Source: JADJNW01 sp964526645 (lineage in GTDB: Bacteria; Bacteroidota; Bacteroidia; Chitinophagales; Saprospiraceae). Taken from it: a DNA stretch of 64,000 bases. The translations under genes were made by a program, and so were the position numbers. The notes below the pieces were generated by a model, which was not told the origin of the DNA, did not search any database, and was given only the letters and a program-made list of their open reading frames with translations. The DNA lies in the NCBI GenBank assembly GCA_964526645.1, contig CAZGJN010000002.1:62001-126000 (forward strand), in the 5' to 3' direction. Shown one piece after another: positions 35,236 through 42,912 of this stretch; the stretch's first letter is position 1; the number at the start of each line of letters is the position of its first letter.

Positions 35236-36993
35236 CTAATCCTCATCGGGTCGGAGGTCAAATCGCTTTTGAAGTTCTTGTAAAGCTGGATTGGTATCTC
35301 GCATTTTCAGGTACTTCTCTTTGGCAGTCAGGGGCTTTTGAATTTTGGTTGCAGTTGTAGGTTTTTCAACTCTTTTGATCGTAAAAGCCAATTCCGGCTC
35401 ATTAAAATAACGGCGGATAAAGCCTACCAGCTTTGTTTCCTCTCGAAGTGCATTTTCGGCAATAGAAGAATGAGCAATAGCTGTGATATGTCGTTTGTCC
35501 AACAATAATTCCATATCCTGCAGCAAGCCCTTCATCCCATCCGACAGGTCGCTTTGATTCATGTATTCCTGCCAAACTGTGTGCAAGGTTTCGAGCGTGA
35601 GGGTTGGGGCTTCTTGTCTTTCGTTCTTTTTTTCCGCCGCTTTTATTTCTTGTAGCATTGCATCCAAATCGCCATTCAACTTAGGTATGCTGTGCTTGTC
35701 TGAATTTTTTACCCTCGTCAACAAGGAAGGGCTTGGTTCTTCTACAAGCGGCTCTCTGTAAGAATAACTGGCTGATGCATTCTCTTGGGTGGAGGCTACC
35801 TGGACGGGGTCTGGGAGTTTATTTTTGGTAGCTACTAATTCATCAGGCTTTTTTTTTTCTTCTCCTTCAGTAGGAATTGCCTGTTTGGTTAACTGCACTG
35901 CCCTGTTAATGTAGCTCATTTTCACTAATGCCATCTCCACATGGAGGCGCTTATTGCGTGCATTTTTGAATTCAACATCACAGTCATTGGCAATATTGAG
36001 TGCAGTGAGTATAAAAGTTGCCGGTGTAATTTGTGCCTGCTGAAAATATCGAGCCTGTAGCGTATCGCTGACTTCCAGTAATTGTAGTGTCTGTTCATCT
36101 TTGCAAACCAATAAATTGCGAAAATGCTCGGCAAAACTATTAATGAACAATTCGGGATCGAAGCCTCTTTTCAAAATATCATCAAAAAGGAGCAGCACGC
36201 GCGACACATCTTCTATTAAAAGTGCATCTACAAGCCGAAAGTAATAGTCATAATCCAGCACATTCAGGTTAGAAATCACATCCTGGTACTTGACTTCATT
36301 TCCTGAAAACGCCACAATCCGATCAAAGATGGACAAGGCATCCCGCAGCGCACCATCTGCTTTTTGGGCAATGATATGTAATGCATCTTCTTCAGCATCA
36401 ATGCCTTCTGTTTTGCAAATGTGCTGTAGATGCGCCACCATATCGGGTACTTGTATCCGGCGAAAGTCATAAATCTGGCAGCGCGATAGAATGGTCGGGA
36501 TAATTTTATGTTTCTCGGTTGTTGCCAAAATAAAAATAGCATAAGGCGGCGGCTCTTCCAGCGTTTTCAAAAAAGCGTTGAATGCCTGCTGTGAGAGCAT
36601 GTGCACCTCGTCAATGATAAATACTTTATACTTGCCCTGCTGCGGTTGGAATCGCACCTGCTCGATGAGCGCTCGAATATGTTCTACCGAGTTATTGGAG
36701 GCGGCATCTAATTCGGTGATGTTGAAAGAAGCATTTTCATTAAAGGATTTGCAAGAACTGCATTCATTGCAAGGCTCCAGGTCTTTGGTCAGATTCTGAC
36801 AATTCAGCACCTTCGCCAGTATACGGGCGCAAGTAGTTTTGCCTACTCCTCGTGGCCCACAAAACAAGAAAGCATGCGCCAAATGGTCACTTTGCAAGGC
36901 GTTTTTCAGCGTGCGCGATACATGCTCCTGCCCCACCACATCCTCGAAGCGATTCGGGCGATATTTGCGCGCCGATACAACGAAATTACTCAT
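35236..36993 (-). CDS. dnaX: DNA polymerase III gamma/tau subunit
   Basis: 585 residues. Clamp-loader ATPase: RKYRPNRFEDVVGQEHV at the start, Walker A CGPRGVGKTTCARILAK (about 45-61), the zinc-finger cysteines in CQNL...CNECSSCKSF (about 64-83), DEVHMLSQQAFNAFLKTLEEPP, and the SRC arginine finger in LSRCQIYDFRRI (about 168). From about residue 375 a Lys/Pro/Ser-rich linker leads to a tau-type C-terminal domain (residues about 460-585). I saw no slippery frameshift site obviously like that of E. coli, so a gamma form need not exist. The promoter is at 37070-37077. Confidence 0.97.
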   Translation of the reverse strand: MSNFVVSARKYRPNRFEDVVGQEHVSRTLKNALQSDHLAHAFLFCGPRGVGKTTCARILAKVLNCQNLTKDLEPCNECSSCKSFNENASFNITELDAASNNSVEHIRALIEQVRFQPQQGKYKVFIIDEVHMLSQQAFNAFLKTLEEPPPYAIFILATTEKHKIIPTILSRCQIYDFRRIQVPDMVAHLQHICKTEGIDAEEDALHIIAQKADGALRDALSIFDRIVAFSGNEVKYQDVISNLNVLDYDYYFRLVDALLIEDVSRVLLLFDDILKRGFDPELFINSFAEHFRNLLVCKDEQTLQLLEVSDTLQARYFQQAQITPATFILTALNIANDCDVEFKNARNKRLHVEMALVKMSYINRAVQLTKQAIPTEGEEKKKPDELVATKNKLPDPVQVASTQENASASYSYREPLVEEPSPSLLTRVKNSDKHSIPKLNGDLDAMLQEIKAAEKKNERQEAPTLTLETLHTVWQEYMNQSDLSDGMKGLLQDMELLLDKRHITAIAHSSIAENALREETKLVGFIRRYFNEPELAFTIKRVEKPTTATKIQKPLTAKEKYLKMRDTNPALQELQKRFDLRPDED

Positions 36994-37069
36994 TTACTAA
37001 ATTTGATGAAAATAAGGGTGTTACAGCTCAATGTGCCATGAGAACATACCGCTTTACACCGCTGCGCTC

Positions 37070-37103
37070 CAAAGTTACAAAAAATAGCTGGATAGGAAAG
37101 CAA
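37070..37103 (-). promoter_or_regulatory. Promoter of dnaX (TAACTTTG, possible TTG at -33)
   Basis: Exact -7 element on the minus strand at 37070-37077, with TTG (CAA on the plus strand, 37101-37103) 23 bases further upstream. The predicted leader is about 70 bases. Confidence 0.5.
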
Positions 37104-37201
37104 GGATAAACAAGCACAAGGTGGTACAGCAAAAAAAATACCGCCTCCATTTTTTGAGGTTTTGTATTTCAGTGCTTTGCGTGGCTCGATCCTTAAAAAA
37201 C

Positions 37202-37828
37202 CTATTCACTTTCGAGCTTCAAAACCTCGGCTGTTTCCTCCAGGTTTTTTGTTTTCACGATACTGTACAGTTGTTCGTGCCGCCTTTCGAGTCTTCCCAG
37301 AATTTGAATGAGCAAGTCCTTTTCTTCCTCCGTGAGGGTACTGGCTACCATTTTCGATACGATTTCCATTTTAGGATAGACTTCTTCCAGCAGTTTTTTG
37401 CCCTGATCCGTCAAACGAATACGCTTTGAGCGGCGATCCTCCGCATCGGGAAATTCTTCTACTAAATTTGCTTTTTGCAACCTGCGAATGATTTCCACCC
37501 CTGTCGAAAACTCCGATAAACCACTGTGAATCAATTCACTTTTGCGCGGTGTATTAGTTTCGTCGAGGATCATCAGGTACACGATTTCATCTGTATTGGC
37601 AATGGGTAGCGCCGCGAGGGCTTTTTTGGTGTACATATCTGCAAAACGTGCCAACCTGCCTACTGCAATGGAAATAATGACTTCCTTCGACAAATCATAC
37701 CCCAGGGTTTCTTTTTCCAACTGGCTGATCGCCAAATGATGCCTGCAAAAATCTTCGATGCCCGCTCCAGGGTGCTGCTGCTCGTATTCGTGAAACAAGT
37801 TGACTAACTTGACTAATTGATTCTCCAT
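37202..37828 (-). CDS. MarR-family transcriptional regulator
   Basis: 208 residues, longer than typical MarR (about 150). Helical N-terminal part (to about 85), then the winged helix: IVYLMILDETNTPRKSELIHSGLSEFSTGVEIIRRLQKANLVEEFPDAEDRRSKRIRLTDQGKKLLEEV in outline. The wing motif DRRSKRIRLT and the recognition helix FSTGVEIIRRL are clear. The C-terminal dimer helix is long and charged. The ligand and targets are unknown. It lies 208 bases upstream of the dnaX start on the same strand; the divergent moeA begins 335 bases away. Confidence 0.88.
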   Translation of the reverse strand: MENQLVKLVNLFHEYEQQHPGAGIEDFCRHHLAISQLEKETLGYDLSKEVIISIAVGRLARFADMYTKKALAALPIANTDEIVYLMILDETNTPRKSELIHSGLSEFSTGVEIIRRLQKANLVEEFPDAEDRRSKRIRLTDQGKKLLEEVYPKMEIVSKMVASTLTEEEKDLLIQILGRLERRHEQLYSIVKTKNLEETAEVLKLESE

Positions 37829-38163
37829 TGGCTATATTTTTATTCCAAAATTGTAGCAAAAACAGGAATTTTATTTCAAAAAAGTTTCATGAGTTTAAAT
37901 CCAAATAGATTTTGTACAGGTTTAGTTCAATTTTTTAAACCAATAAGTAAAGAAAACAAAAGCATATCACCCCCCTGAAAAGCAAGGCAAAAATTATCCT
38001 GTTCTTCTGGTCAGTAATATGATGTTAAAAAAAATCCCTGTACCTTTATTTGGCTATTGGGTAAGTTGATTGTTTTAGCTTTGCAGGCTTTGCAAGTTTC
38101 AAAGATTGACAAAACCGCGTTCGCTCATTTGCCCTGCCATTGTTCACTGTTTTATAGCAAAAA
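37829..38163. other. Divergent intergenic region between the MarR regulator and moeA
   Basis: 335 AT-rich bases. It contains the moeA promoter (38049-38083). On the MarR side there is only a near match to the -7 element (CAATTTTG on the minus strand, about 37849-37856). I saw no clear MarR-type dyad or RNA element, including no Moco-riboswitch-like structure. Confidence 0.5.
38049..38083 (+). promoter_or_regulatory. Promoter of moeA (TTTG-N23-TAGCTTTG)
   Basis: -33 TTTG at 38049-38052 and exact -7 TAGCTTTG at 38076-38083, 23 bases apart, with a leader of about 75 bases to the moeA ATG. Confidence 0.55.
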
Positions 38164-39366
38164 ATGATCGCCGTAAAAGAAGCTACCGCGTTGGTCTTGC
38201 AGGATCGAATTGAGTTAGGCTCAGAAAGGGTCGCATTGGCTGATGCAATCGGAAGACTGCTGGCAGAACCGCTACTGGCAGATCGGGATTTTCCTCCCTT
38301 CGATCGTGTCACGATGGATGGGATTGCCATCAATTTTTCTGCTTTTGAAGCAGGTAAACAAACCTTTGCCATTGAGGCGATGCAAACTGCCGGGATGCCG
38401 GCACTTTCATTACAAAATAGACACCATGCCATAGAAGTGATGACTGGGGCAGTGCTACCTATCGGAACGGATACTGTGATTCGGTATGAAGACCTGGATA
38501 TTCAGGATAAATTTGCAAAACTTAGGATACCAACCATAACAAAAGGGCAAAACATCCACAAACAGGGCAGTGATAAAAAAGCGGGTGACTTGATTGTGCC
38601 ACAGGGCAGCATCCTTTCTGCAGCAGAGATCGGCATCGCCGCGAGCATTGGAAAATCTTCCATTTTAGTGAAAAAACTACCCGAAATGGCGATTATTAGC
38701 ACAGGAGATGAAATCGTGCCAATAGCAGAAACGCCATTGTCGCACCAAATTAGAGCTTCCAACGCAGCAACCATAGCGACCCTGCTGTCAAAATGGAAAA
38801 TAAAGGTAGCGACCCTGCACTTGCCTGACCAATCAGAAGAGATGCAAACCGCGTTGGCGGTGTGTTTACAAAAATTTGATGCGATTTTGCTGACGGGAGG
38901 GGTATCAGAAGGCAAACTTGACCATGTGCCAGGGGTTCTTGCAGCGCTGGGTGTAGAAAAAGTCTTTCATAAAGTGCAACAAAAACCCGGTAAACCCTTG
39001 TGGTTTGGTAAATCAAAACGAGGAACTACGGTGTTTGCGCTGCCCGGCAACCCGGTTTCTGCGTTGATGTGTACCGTTCGATATGTGGAGCCCTGGCTTC
39101 GCGCCAATCTGGGCTTATCTCCGATACAAAGGGAGGGTGCGATTTTGAAAGAAGCCGTTCAATTCAAACCTGATCTGACCTATTTCGTGCAAGTGCAACT
39201 GGAAAAAGAGGAAAACGGATGCCGTTGGGCAAAACCAATAGAAGGGAAAGGCTCCGGGGACTTCGCTAATCTGGTAGCAGCGGATGGATTTTTGGAATTG
39301 CCTGCTGGTCAAGCAATTTGTGAAAGTGGCGCGGTTTATCCTTTTTGGAAATACAGAATCGAATAA
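38164..39366 (+). CDS. moeA: Molybdopterin molybdotransferase
   Basis: 400 residues, normal length. It inserts molybdate into adenylated molybdopterin, the last step of molybdenum cofactor synthesis. Domain I/II: RVALADAIGRLLAEPLLADRDFPPFDRVTMDGIA in outline, then VMTGAVLPIGTDTVIRYED. Domain III: AIISTGDEIVP (metal/substrate Glu), IRASNAATIATLL, LTGGVSEGKLDHVPGVL, and FALPGNPVSALMC. The C-terminal domain IV follows from about residue 330. Other moa/mob genes and molybdoenzymes are absent from the window. It converges with the next gene (12-base gap). Confidence 0.95.
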   Translation: MIAVKEATALVLQDRIELGSERVALADAIGRLLAEPLLADRDFPPFDRVTMDGIAINFSAFEAGKQTFAIEAMQTAGMPALSLQNRHHAIEVMTGAVLPIGTDTVIRYEDLDIQDKFAKLRIPTITKGQNIHKQGSDKKAGDLIVPQGSILSAAEIGIAASIGKSSILVKKLPEMAIISTGDEIVPIAETPLSHQIRASNAATIATLLSKWKIKVATLHLPDQSEEMQTALAVCLQKFDAILLTGGVSEGKLDHVPGVLAALGVEKVFHKVQQKPGKPLWFGKSKRGTTVFALPGNPVSALMCTVRYVEPWLRANLGLSPIQREGAILKEAVQFKPDLTYFVQVQLEKEENGCRWAKPIEGKGSGDFANLVAADGFLELPAGQAICESGAVYPFWKYRIE

Positions 39367-39378
39367 AACTTAGGCAGC

Positions 39379-39810
39379 TTATTTTTCTAATTCCACTTTG
39401 TAAACAAAATAGTTGGTATCTCCATCCCATGGAAAGGATTTTCGATACTGATGATAAAACAAACGCACCTCTTTGCCCTGATATTCCTGTAGATCTTTAT
39501 ATACATCATCTTTTGTAACAGAAAATTCCCACATGTTACTAATCACATTACCCTGCTGGTTTGCCTTGATACCACCTACGTTCAGTAAGCCTTCATACGT
39601 CTTAAACAAATACCCTTTTTTGGAAACCTTCACGAGCGTACCCGCGCTGATTCCGTCGCTGTATGTCCAGTAATAATTGAACCAAACATAGCCTACACCA
39701 ACAATAACGGCTAAGATGGTAGCGTACAGCAAAAGGCGTTTCGTACCGCGCCACGCTTTTCGGGCAACTTCTTGCGCCCCTTCTTTGACTACCTCCTGGA
39801 ACTCACTCAT
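39379..39810 (-). CDS. Single-pass membrane protein of a conserved Bacteroidota family
   Basis: 143 residues: a basic cytosolic start (RKAWRGTKR), one membrane helix (about residues 27-48, LLLYATILAVIVGVGYVWFNYYW), then a soluble beta-rich domain beginning YSDGISAGTLVKVSKKGYLFKTYEGLLNVGG and ending TNYFVYKVELEK. I recall this SDG...G.LVK.SKKG...KT.EG pattern from Bacteroidota proteins often mislabelled as 6-phosphogluconate dehydrogenase; nothing here resembles that enzyme. Function unknown. It has its own -7 element. Confidence 0.8.
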   Translation of the reverse strand: MSEFQEVVKEGAQEVARKAWRGTKRLLLYATILAVIVGVGYVWFNYYWTYSDGISAGTLVKVSKKGYLFKTYEGLLNVGGIKANQQGNVISNMWEFSVTKDDVYKDLQEYQGKEVRLFYHQYRKSFPWDGDTNYFVYKVELEK

Positions 39811-39829
39811 GGTATTATTTATTTTTGTA

Positions 39830-39837
39830 CAAATGTA
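39830..39837 (-). promoter_or_regulatory. -7 promoter element (TACATTTG) for the single-pass membrane protein
   Basis: Exact TAnnTTTG on the minus strand, 20 bases before the start codon. Its -33 region runs into the hairpin at 39854-39903. Confidence 0.45.
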
Positions 39838-39853
39838 AGGATTTTGATTGAGG

Positions 39854-39903
39854 ATTGCCAGATGGCATTCTCTTTTATTTTGTGAGGAGCGCCACCTGGC
39901 AAT
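39854..39903. terminator. Hairpin after the S10 peptidase gene, sharing the GCCATCTGG core
   Basis: Arms ATTGCCAGATGGC / GCCACCTGGCAAT pair at 12 of 13 positions around a 24-base T-rich loop. It begins seven bases after the minus-strand stop at 39910, as expected for a terminator. The arm contains CCAGATGGC, the complement of the core in the 41-bp palindrome at 20557. Confidence 0.55.
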
Positions 39904-39909
39904 GCCGTA

Positions 39910-41397
39910 TCAATATTTGGCAGCTTCCCCTTTTTTGGGTAAAGAAGCCTTAATAAACTCGCGGATATGCTCATTGGCTTTGGCGAGGTCTTCCTGCCGG
40001 AGGTACATCATGTGCCCACTTCGATACCCTTCGAAACGCAGGCGGTCTTTCAGCTTTCCGCTTGGATCCAAGTGCCACATCGTGTATTTGGCATTAAAGT
40101 AAGTCGTAGCGCCATCATAATAACCCGATTGAATCATTACTTTCAGATAAGGATTTTGTGCCATTGCCTGCCGAAGATTTTCTCCGGTATTATCTCCACT
40201 TCGATCCCAGGGATTGACTGGACCAAACATATTGTACTTGATATCTGTCTTAAAATTTAATTGATTTTTAAAATAAAAATTAATGGCTGGCGTAAATGAA
40301 TGCAACCAGGAAGTGATCTCTGAATTGTAATCAGGGCTGTCGCCCGCTTCTTTTCGATCAATGCCCCGATAGCGGGAGTCCAGCCGCCCTACGGTGTAGC
40401 CGCCTTTTTCCCGAAGCAGGTCTTTCCAAAAAAAATTATAGGGTACATCTAAATTGTGTTGTAAAATTGTTTTTTCCGATAAGCCCGAATAATAAGCCAT
40501 TTTCTGAGCCATTTGCTTTTTCTTGCCTTCATTCAAAAAACCACCCATTGCCATAGCAGGCAGCAGTTCATTGATGGTAAAGTTTTCTACTTCGGGTAAT
40601 AGTTCTTTTTCCAAATCTTTTTCTAACAATTCCCCGCTTAGTACTTTATGAAACCAGGCCGTAGCGGTAAAATAAGGCAAGCGATTGGCAGCATCTACCG
40701 GTCCATCGCGCTCAATTCCCAGATTTGTAGGCGATACCAAAATCACGCCGTTGAGGTACATCCAATGTGCGTTTTGTAATTCCAGTGCCAAGCCAGACAC
40801 CCGTGTGGTGCCATAGCTTTCGCCAATAAGATACTTAGGAGACTGCCAGCGATTTTTCCGGCTTACAAAGGTATTAATCCATTCTGCCAGGTATTTGATA
40901 TCAGCATTTACCCCAAAAAAAGTTTCTCTTTTCGCGTCTTTGTCCAAAATGCGTGAATAGCCTGTATTGACTGGATTGACATAAACAATATCGGCGACAT
41001 CTACAATAGAGTGCGGGTTCTCTCGAATCCCATAGGGTTGCACCGGAAAGCCTTCATCATCAATCAGGATATTCCTGGGGCCAGTGTAGGCAATGTGCAT
41101 CCAAACAGAAGCCGAACCGGGGCCGCCATTAAAAGAAATGACAAGTGGGCGTACCGACCGATCTTGTATGTCAGACCGTTCATAATAAGTATAATGTAAA
41201 GCCGCAATGGGTTTACCCGATTCATTCCACACAGGCTGTGTGCCTACCGTAGCCGTATATGGAATTCGCTGCCCTTTTACCGTTACTTCATGCTTTGTGA
41301 CGATCATTGTGTCTGCGGGCAACATGCGTTCTTCTTGCGCTTGCGAGGATGTAATAAATATAAAAATGAGTAAAAAGGTGAATACTATTTTTTTCAT
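39910..41397 (-). CDS. Exported S10-family serine carboxypeptidase
   Basis: 495 residues, signal peptide ending ITSSQAQ (about residue 20). S10 hallmarks: VISFNGGPGSASVWMH (oxyanion region, about 88-103), VNPVNTGYS, the nucleophile elbow LIGESYGTTR (about 190-199), catalytic Asp in QSGYYDGATTY (about 430) and His in YRSGHMMYL (about 462). It releases C-terminal residues from peptides, probably in the periplasm. These peptidases are common in peptide-feeding Bacteroidota. The active site is complete. Confidence 0.94.
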   Translation of the reverse strand: MKKIVFTFLLIFIFITSSQAQEERMLPADTMIVTKHEVTVKGQRIPYTATVGTQPVWNESGKPIAALHYTYYERSDIQDRSVRPLVISFNGGPGSASVWMHIAYTGPRNILIDDEGFPVQPYGIRENPHSIVDVADIVYVNPVNTGYSRILDKDAKRETFFGVNADIKYLAEWINTFVSRKNRWQSPKYLIGESYGTTRVSGLALELQNAHWMYLNGVILVSPTNLGIERDGPVDAANRLPYFTATAWFHKVLSGELLEKDLEKELLPEVENFTINELLPAMAMGGFLNEGKKKQMAQKMAYYSGLSEKTILQHNLDVPYNFFWKDLLREKGGYTVGRLDSRYRGIDRKEAGDSPDYNSEITSWLHSFTPAINFYFKNQLNFKTDIKYNMFGPVNPWDRSGDNTGENLRQAMAQNPYLKVMIQSGYYDGATTYFNAKYTMWHLDPSGKLKDRLRFEGYRSGHMMYLRQEDLAKANEHIREFIKASLPKKGEAAKY

Positions 41398-41436
41398 AAA
41401 AAGGGTGGTGTTAGGTATTTTAAAAGTAACAAATAT

Positions 41437-41802
41437 TTAAAAAAAAGAAGTGATTTTCAAAGCGATATACAAACAAAACGAACAAACAATAACATTGGCT
41501 ATTATATTCAAAGCCGCATAGAAGCTTTGTCCGTTTTGAAATAAAATGAAGGTTTCATTTGTGAAAGTGGAAAAGGTACTAAACCCGCCGCAAAAACCTG
41601 TAAGTAAAAAAATGCCTTGTATTGGCGCTATTTTATTCTTCAAAAGTAGTGCTGCTATCACTCCAAATAGAATGCAACTCAAAGCATTAGCTAAAAATGT
41701 AGCCCAGGGAAATGCGAATGAATATTTGTGTAAAGTCTGATTAATAATGTAACGGCATATGCTACCAATGCCTCCACCCAAAAATACTAAGAAATAATTC
41801 AT
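41437..41802 (-). CDS. crcB: Fluoride exporter CrcB/FluC
   Basis: 121 residues, four membrane helices. Family motifs: GGGIGSICRYIIN at the start, WATFLANALSCILFG (the channel Asn) and GFCGGFSTFSTF (phenylalanine box and sodium site). It forms dual-topology dimers that let fluoride out. Its ATG overlaps the stop of the upstream transferase gene by four bases (ATGA), so translation is probably coupled. No fluoride riboswitch can precede it directly because it begins inside the other gene. Confidence 0.95.
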   Translation of the reverse strand: MNYFLVFLGGGIGSICRYIINQTLHKYSFAFPWATFLANALSCILFGVIAALLLKNKIAPIQGIFLLTGFCGGFSTFSTFTNETFILFQNGQSFYAALNIIANVIVCSFCLYIALKITSFF

Positions 41803-42851
41803 TGTTTATTTTTTTTAACAACTGCTTGATGCAGCCAAAGGGTTAAGCCAGACGCAATACCCAATATACTAAATAGCAATAAATGTACCTCTACAGTATG
41901 TAAAGAAAAAACAAATGCAATAAAAAATAAATTAACAATGACTAACGAAATAGTAGCCTGCATATGACTTAGCCCATAGTCAATCAATAAGTGGTGGATA
42001 TGCCTTCTATCAGGGTGGAATGGGGAGTTGCCTCGAATGATCCGCGTAATAAAAACCCTGAGCGTATCAAATAAAGGAATAATAATAATCCCAAAGGCTA
42101 CTGCCGGAATAGACTGGAATTTAAACGGGCTCTCGCTGTACAGTCGGTGGTTTTGATAAATAAATTGTACAATAAGGATCGCGCAGGCAATACCGATCAT
42201 CAGCGATCCTGTGTCGCCCATGAATATTTTAGCAGGCGTATAATTATATTTTAAAAAAGCAATAACCGCACCTGCCATAGCAAAAGCAACGATAGCGTAC
42301 TCTATTTTGTCTATTAAAAAAAACCAAACACCCAGTGTAATCATTATCAAAGCGCCGATACTACCAGCCAGTCCATTGATACCATCAATGAGATTAAATG
42401 AATTGATAATAACCAACATAGTAAATAAGGTAAAAATTGTATAAAAAGCATCTCCTAAGCCATCATAAATGCCCAAAACCCCATAGAAGCTGGTCAGATA
42501 GATTTTAGATTTGAAAATCAGAATACTCGCGGCCAATATTTGAGCGATCAGTTTTTTGAAAGGCGACATAGGGGAAAGGTCATCCTTTGCACCGATCAGA
42601 AAAATGATGAGGAAAGCACACAAAATATACTGCAAGTTGCCGAAATTCTCAAAGGGTGTCCACAGCACAATCGAGAAGATAGCCCCAGCAAAAATGGCAA
42701 TCCCGCCGAGCGAAGGTGTCTTCACGGTATGGGAACTCCGGGAAGTGGGTACATCATAAAGATTTTTTTCTTTAGCAATGCCGATGATAGAAGGAATGGC
42801 AAAATAAGTAAGGGTGAATGCCGTCAAAAAGCCCAATATAATCGCAAACAT
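41799..42851 (-). CDS. MraY/WecA-type undecaprenyl-phosphate sugar-1-phosphate transferase
   Basis: 350 residues with about 10-11 membrane helices. Motifs of the family: SSHTVKTPSLGG, the Mg-binding AKDDLSPMSP, SFNLIDGINGLAG, KIFMGDTGSLMIG, and the cytosolic loop FHPDRRHIHHLLIDYGLSH. The HIHH loop and RR pattern place it with WecA/TagO (GlcNAc-1-phosphate to undecaprenyl phosphate, first step of O-antigen, teichoic acid or other surface glycans) rather than the MraY of cell-wall synthesis. No glycan cluster is adjacent; crcB is translationally coupled behind it. Confidence 0.93.
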   Translation of the reverse strand: MFAIILGFLTAFTLTYFAIPSIIGIAKEKNLYDVPTSRSSHTVKTPSLGGIAIFAGAIFSIVLWTPFENFGNLQYILCAFLIIFLIGAKDDLSPMSPFKKLIAQILAASILIFKSKIYLTSFYGVLGIYDGLGDAFYTIFTLFTMLVIINSFNLIDGINGLAGSIGALIMITLGVWFFLIDKIEYAIVAFAMAGAVIAFLKYNYTPAKIFMGDTGSLMIGIACAILIVQFIYQNHRLYSESPFKFQSIPAVAFGIIIIPLFDTLRVFITRIIRGNSPFHPDRRHIHHLLIDYGLSHMQATISLVIVNLFFIAFVFSLHTVEVHLLLFSILGIASGLTLWLHQAVVKKNKQ

Positions 42852-42873
42852 AGTAAGAGGGTTTTGCTGCCTG

Positions 42874-42901
42874 CAAAGTTAAGGATACATCTGATACCAA
42901 A
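42874..42901 (-). promoter_or_regulatory. Promoter of the WecA-like gene (TAACTTTG, TTTG upstream)
   Basis: Exact -7 element at 42874-42881 and TTTG at 42898-42901 on the minus strand, only 16 bases apart, slightly shorter than usual. Leader about 16 bases. Confidence 0.45.
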
Positions 42902-42912
42902 TGGTATCTTGC

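Noticed and set aside
38164..39366. Altered active site in MoeA (GGVSEGKLDHV instead of GGVSVGxxD)
   Set aside because: The key Asp and Gly residues are kept, and similar variants are, to my knowledge, normal for Bacteroidota MoeA.
41437..42900. Fluoride riboswitch in front of crcB
   Set aside because: crcB starts inside the upstream gene with a four-base overlap and there is no pseudoknot-like leader before that gene, only a short promoter-proximal leader.
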